Shown in pieces: positions 60,392 through 64,000 of a stretch of DNA of 64,000 nt; position 1 is the stretch's first letter; every line of letters starts with the position of its first letter. The DNA lies in NCBI GenBank assembly GCA_019637155.1, contig JAHBWE010000001.1:496001-560000 (forward strand), written 5' to 3'. The notes under the pieces were generated by a model, which saw only the letters and a list, made by a program, of their open reading frames with translations, did not search any database and was not told the origin of the DNA. This DNA is from Labilithrix sp. GTDB taxonomy: Bacteria; Myxococcota_A; Polyangia; Polyangiales; Polyangiaceae. Made by a program: the position numbers and the translations under genes.

Positions 60392-62385
60392 AACCGGGAC
60401 TCGGGGATGTAGGGGTTGCTCGCGGGCGGATCGAAGCACTCCAACCTGGGGCGTTTCACTCCCTGCGCATCCACGAAGAAAGGTGACGTGCAATCCAGCC
60501 TGGTCTTCGGGATCGCCGGACCGCTCGTCGGCGGCGCAGCGACGGGCAATGGCGACGATGCTGACGGCGCACTACGTTCCACGGTCGCCGACGCGTCGGG
60601 CTCGGGAGCTGGTTTGATGGATGGGATCGTGGCGCTCGCGTTGCTGACAGGCGGAGCGACGGACACGGCCGGCGACGTGGCAGGGCGTTGCGTTGCGCGG
60701 ATGTTTTGGCCAACGCAATAGCCGATGGGCGTGAGCGCCAAGAGGGCGGCGGCGATGACGTATGGCAAATAGGGCAAATAGGATGTCGCGCTCTTTCGAA
60801 GCGTATATGCCGTTCGCCCTTCGCTCCGCGCGTGCGGGGCGTGATGTCCCGGGTGGCTTGGGCGGTCCATCGGTATCCGCGGAAGCGCCGGCGCGCTCGG
60901 TGCGGGACGGCGTAACCGTGGGGTCGAAGGCGATACCGGCGGCGCGGCCTGACGAGGTCCGCTCTCGAGTGAGCGGAACGCGTGGAGCTGCGTCTTGAGC
61001 TGGACCGTCTCGTCGAACGCGGGCTTCGCGCGCGGAGGAGCGAGCGGCGCGCGCGGAGTGGTCGGGAGCTCGGGGTACTCCCGCACCTGCGTCTCGGGCT
61101 CGTCGAGCTCGTCGGCGCGCGGATGAGGCGTGGGCGGCGCGTTCGAGACCGCGGCCTCCGGGAGTCGGGTGGCCACGCGTCGCGGCTCCGTCGGCGGCGC
61201 AGAGCTGTCGGTGCCGGCGGGCGCGGGAACGGGCGTCGGGGCCAGGTCGAGGTCGAGGTCGCGATCGATGCGCGTGGCGTCTTCGTCTTCGTCCTCGTCG
61301 GCGTCCGTGTCCGCGCCGATCGCAGCGATGCGCGGGATCCCGATCTCGGTGTCCTCGCCCACCTGATCGCGCGCTGCCGTGCGCTTCCGCGTGGTCTCGT
61401 CTGCGGAGGCGTCCGCTGTTGCCGCGCGCGCGTGCGCCCGCTCTCGTGCCGCGAGGACGTCGTTTGCGAGCGCCTCCGGTGTCGAGAGCTTGGGCTCTCG
61501 GTCTCCGAGGAGCGCGTGGCTCGTCGCGCAGATCGCGTCGCGCATCGCGTCGGCGTCGGGCCAGCGGGCGTCCTTTTTTCGGCTCAGGGCGCGATCGACG
61601 AGCGCGACCAGCTCCGGGTGCGCGTGCGGGAGGACCGTCGCGAGCGAGCGCGCCTGCTCCATCGCCGAGAGCATCACGAAGTGCTGCGCCGTCTCGCCCT
61701 CGTGCACCATCGCCCCGGAGAGGAGCGTGAACATCGTCGCGCCGACGGCCCACAGGTCGCTCCGCGCGTCGACCTGGCTCGTGCGCCCGCTCGCCTGCTC
61801 CGGCGGCATGAACGCCGGCGTGCCGAACACCATCCCGGTGTGCGTCTCCTTCGGCCGCGTCGCGTCGCGCAGCTGCGCGAGCCCGAAGTCCAGCACCTTC
61901 AGCCTTCCGTCGCTCGTGAGGAAGAGGTTCTCCGGCTTGAGATCGCGATGGATGATCCCGGCACGGTGCGCCGCGGCGAGCACGCCGCAGAGCTCGCGCG
62001 CGAGGGCGAGCACGAAGCCGATCGGCAGGCGCTGCCCGAGCCGCGCCCACAGGCTCTCGACCGACTCACCGTCGAGTCGCTCCATCACGATGAAGGCCGC
62101 GCCGTCCTCGGCGACGTCGTCGTCGATCACCGCCACCGCGCCCGGGTGGTTCACCGCGTTCGCGGCCTGCCCCTCGCGGAGGAAGCGCTTGCGGATGTCG
62201 CTCCGCATCGTGAGCGCGGGATGGAGCAGCTTCATCGCTACGCGATGGCCGTTCCGATGCACGCCTGCATAGACCGCCGCCATTCCGCCGATCCCGAGGA
62301 CGTGCTCGACACGATACTTCCCGCCGCACAGCGTCGTCCCGACGCGAGCGCGGACCGCGTCCTCGAGCCCCTCCCTCCCGCTCAC
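60388..62385 (-). CDS. Serine/threonine protein kinase with a membrane helix and Pro-rich regions
   Basis: The cytoplasmic kinase domain has LGIGGMAAVYAG (glycine loop), the Lys in VAMKLL, GIIHRDLKPENLFL, KVLDFGLAQL and FGTPAFMPPEQASG. A long disordered Ala/Pro/Asp region follows, then a membrane helix (VIAAALLALTPIGYCVGQ, about residue 550) and a short Pro-rich tail ending with Cys residues. The reading frame is open to 62475, but that start would leave no room for the promoter of the divergent XRE gene, so GTG 62385 (665 aa) is preferred. The kinase target is unknown. Confidence 0.87.
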   Translation of the reverse strand: MSGREGLEDAVRARVGTTLCGGKYRVEHVLGIGGMAAVYAGVHRNGHRVAMKLLHPALTMRSDIRKRFLREGQAANAVNHPGAVAVIDDDVAEDGAAFIVMERLDGESVESLWARLGQRLPIGFVLALARELCGVLAAAHRAGIIHRDLKPENLFLTSDGRLKVLDFGLAQLRDATRPKETHTGMVFGTPAFMPPEQASGRTSQVDARSDLWAVGATMFTLLSGAMVHEGETAQHFVMLSAMEQARSLATVLPHAHPELVALVDRALSRKKDARWPDADAMRDAICATSHALLGDREPKLSTPEALANDVLAARERAHARAATADASADETTRKRTAARDQVGEDTEIGIPRIAAIGADTDADEDEDEDATRIDRDLDLDLAPTPVPAPAGTDSSAPPTEPRRVATRLPEAAVSNAPPTPHPRADELDEPETQVREYPELPTTPRAPLAPPRAKPAFDETVQLKTQLHAFRSLESGPRQAAPPVSPSTPRLRRPAPSAPALPRIPMDRPSHPGHHAPHARSEGRTAYTLRKSATSYLPYLPYVIAAALLALTPIGYCVGQNIRATQRPATSPAVSVAPPVSNASATIPSIKPAPEPDASATVERSAPSASSPLPVAAPPTSGPAIPKTRLDCTSPFFVDAQGVKRPRLECFDPPASNPYIPESRF

Positions 62386-62477
62386 TCTGCGCCCACTCTC
62401 GTCCGCACGTGACCTCCGAACAACCGGAGATTCTATCCCCTGTTTCGTGATGCGCGCACGTCCGGACGTCCGCACGG

Positions 62478-62873
62478 ATGGAGATGCGCGACCGGGTGTG
62501 TCGAGACCTCGGTCAGCGCCTCATCGAGCTACGACGGCAGCGTGGCCTGACCCAAGACGCCCTCGCCGAGCTGACCGGTATCGACACGCGCGATCTTCGC
62601 CGCATCGAGGCCGGCGCGAACACGACGGTCCATACGCTCGTCGGGCTCGCGGTCGCGCTCGACGTCCCGATCATTGAGCTGTTCCGCCCGCCCACGACCG
62701 TGACGAAACGAGCGCCGGGACGCCCGACGAAGAGGACGGCGCCGGAGCCGCCCGTCATGCGCTTCACGCGCGCGACCCGACGTCCGGAGGTGACGGGCTA
62801 CGTGGTCGAGCGCGACGTCGACGGCAGGCCTCCGAAGCGGCCGAAGAAGAAGCCGTCGAGTCAGCGCGAGTAG
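62478..62873 (+). CDS. XRE family helix-turn-helix regulator
   Basis: The N-terminal 65 residues are a classical Cro/CI HTH: LGQRLIELRRQRGLTQDALA, ELTGIDTRDLRRIEAGANTT, VHTLVGLAVALDVPIIELF. The C-terminal half is a basic Pro/Lys/Arg tail with a short beta-like segment (VTGYVVERDVDGRPPKR). It is divergent from the Ser/Thr kinase, so it may control that gene. Start ATG 62478 has no strong Shine-Dalgarno. It overlaps the next convergent gene by 13 bp. Confidence 0.82.
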   Translation: MEMRDRVCRDLGQRLIELRRQRGLTQDALAELTGIDTRDLRRIEAGANTTVHTLVGLAVALDVPIIELFRPPTTVTKRAPGRPTKRTAPEPPVMRFTRATRRPEVTGYVVERDVDGRPPKRPKKKPSSQRE

Positions 62874-64000
62874 GTCGGCGGGTACATGACGTGTTGATGC
62901 TGCGGGGCGTTCGTGCGCTCGGTCGCGTCGAGGAAGGCTAGCTCCTGGCTCGCGCCGTCGAGGTCGTCGCGGGTCGCGATGCGGAGGCGGCTCTTCGTCG
63001 CGTCGTCGCGCACCGCGGCGACGGCGGCGTCGATGCGCACGCGCGCCTCCGGCTTCGGCGAGTGACGGAGCACGCGCGCGGCGGCGGCGCGCAGCTCCGC
63101 CTCCGCCTCCGGGTCTTCGAGGATCGCCCAGAGGTCCTCCGGATCGAGCGTGTGGCCGCGGTACCCCGCGCCCGAGGCGAGCGTCTGACCCGCCATGTCG
63201 AGGCGGACGAGCCAGTCGCGCGGGCTCTCGCCCTTGCGACGGAGCTGCTCGATGCGGCCGCGCACGTCGTCCTTCTGCGGGCCGAGGCCGCGCGCTCGCT
63301 GCGCGGCGGAGCTCACCTGCGCGGTGAGGACCTTGCGATCCGCGTCCGAGAGGCCACCCATGAGCGGGCTCGAGCGCTCCACCGCGACGGGATGATGCGG
63401 CGGCGGGAGACGGAAGACGACGTGGTTCGCCGTGTCGTCGACCTGCGCGAGCATGTTGTAGGGGAGCGCGAACCAGCCGCCGACCGACTTCAGCTTCAGG
63501 CCGTCCCACGCCATGACCACGGTCGGATCGGGCGGCCGCGAGAAGAGGCCGAAGAAGCCGATGAGCCCGCCGATGGCGCCGAGGATGCCGAGCATGCTGC
63601 ATAGCCCGATCGCGGCGTCGCGGTTGTCCATCCCGAGCAGGCACAGCATCATCAGCGCCGAGGAGCCGGCGGCCATGAAGCGGCCGACGAAGGAGGTGCG
63701 GCTGTTCGAGTCGCTCTGCGTCGCCCACGCGACGGTCCCGAAGCCGCCGTGGCCGATGCCGAGCGCGTGCCGGACGCGCGTGAGCTCCTCTTCGCTCGCG
63801 AGCTCGAGCGTGACGGGCTGGTTCCGGCCGCGGAGCTGCATCGTGAAGACGAAGCCCTTCTTCGTCCGCGCGCTCGTCCCGCCGGTGATGTCCTTCGCGT
63901 GGATGCGCTGGTTGCGTGTGCCCGCCTTCTTGATCTCGATGTACCCGGCGCCGCACTCGAGCTCGGCGTTCCTCGGCGTCTGCTGCTGCCAGGGGATCAT
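62861..64000 (-). CDS. Membrane protein with HEAT-like C-terminus, possibly cut by the window edge
   Basis: The frame reaches the last base of the window, where an ATG (64000) may be the true start or an internal Met. The N-terminal 100 residues are soluble (GYIEIKKAGTRNQRIHAKDI, ELASEEELTRVRHALGIG). Two membrane helices follow (about 110-150: ALMMLCLLGMDNRDAAIG, LCSMLGILGAIGGLIGFFGL), then a cytoplasmic tail with helical HEAT-like stretches (EAELRAAAARVLRHS, EARVRIDAAVAAVRDD). No family is recognised. Confidence 0.7.
   Translation of the reverse strand: MIPWQQQTPRNAELECGAGYIEIKKAGTRNQRIHAKDITGGTSARTKKGFVFTMQLRGRNQPVTLELASEEELTRVRHALGIGHGGFGTVAWATQSDSNSRTSFVGRFMAAGSSALMMLCLLGMDNRDAAIGLCSMLGILGAIGGLIGFFGLFSRPPDPTVVMAWDGLKLKSVGGWFALPYNMLAQVDDTANHVVFRLPPPHHPVAVERSSPLMGGLSDADRKVLTAQVSSAAQRARGLGPQKDDVRGRIEQLRRKGESPRDWLVRLDMAGQTLASGAGYRGHTLDPEDLWAILEDPEAEAELRAAAARVLRHSPKPEARVRIDAAVAAVRDDATKSRLRIATRDDLDGASQELAFLDATERTNAPQHQHVMYPPTYSR

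Overview
The window is a very GC-rich chromosomal segment with strong G/C preference at third codon positions. It is densely coded on both strands and unusually rich in lipoproteins (more than a dozen lipobox signals). It carries eukaryotic-type Ser/Thr kinases (one with two kinase domains), LuxR-type regulators, beta-propeller and HEAT-type lipoproteins, a TatT/DctP TRAP transporter and Cys/Asp-rich surface lipoproteins. This mix points to a Myxococcota genome, most likely class Polyangia. That is inference from gene content, because no rRNA lies in the window.

Layout. 0-4 kb: the 3' end of a homogentisate dioxygenase gene, two small exported proteins, a Uma2 nuclease and an oligopeptide-type binding lipoprotein. 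4.1-8.2 kb: a tight four-gene cassette (lipoprotein, single-heme CXXCH protein, lipoprotein, Tat-exported DUF1501 protein). 8.2-16.2 kb: a MazF/RHH toxin-antitoxin pair, a 985-residue multi-domain protein ending in PDZ, a DacB-type peptidase, a phosphoesterase, a TerB-like protein and a sigma-70 factor. 16.3-22.5 kb: an ABC exporter, a lipid kinase, a HEAT lipoprotein and the TatT and DctP subunits of a TRAP transporter. 22.5-33 kb: a MORN/beta-solenoid protein, a ferritin-like lipoprotein, an outer-membrane-type protein, two beta-propeller proteins, a LuxR regulator and a stand-alone, highly divergent EF-Tu, with decayed gene fragments between. 33.1-37.2 kb: an RHH-DUF5678/retropepsin pair and the TRAP DctQ and DctM permeases. 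38-43 kb: an ECF sigma / anti-sigma / S41 peptidase operon, a MATE transporter, a CpoB-like lipoprotein and tRNA-Leu(UAA). 43-49.7 kb: a dual-kinase receptor followed by a variable 3.5 kb stretch bracketed by a 44-bp direct repeat, with lipoproteins, LuxR regulators (one frameshifted) and a Uma2 remnant. 49.7-64 kb: carB and a co-transcribed small protein, a TetR regulator, a SNF2 helicase/SWIM pair, an AbiE-like toxin-antitoxin in reversed order, a second Ser/Thr kinase, an XRE regulator and a membrane protein that reaches the window edge.

How genes work together. Clear transcription units are the 4.1-8.2 kb cassette, MazEF, TatT-DctP, DctQ-DctM, sigma/anti-sigma/S41 peptidase, carB plus the small protein, SNF2-SWIM and AbiEii-AbiEi. 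TatT, DctP, DctQ and DctM should form one TRAP importer although their genes sit at two sites about 11.6 kb apart. The most unusual items are the EF-Tu paralogue with an altered effector loop, the RHH-DUF5678/aspartic protease pair, the reversed AbiE module preceded by an apparently leaderless promoter, the tRNA-Leu with a 7-nt variable region, and the direct repeat bracketing a decaying regulator region.
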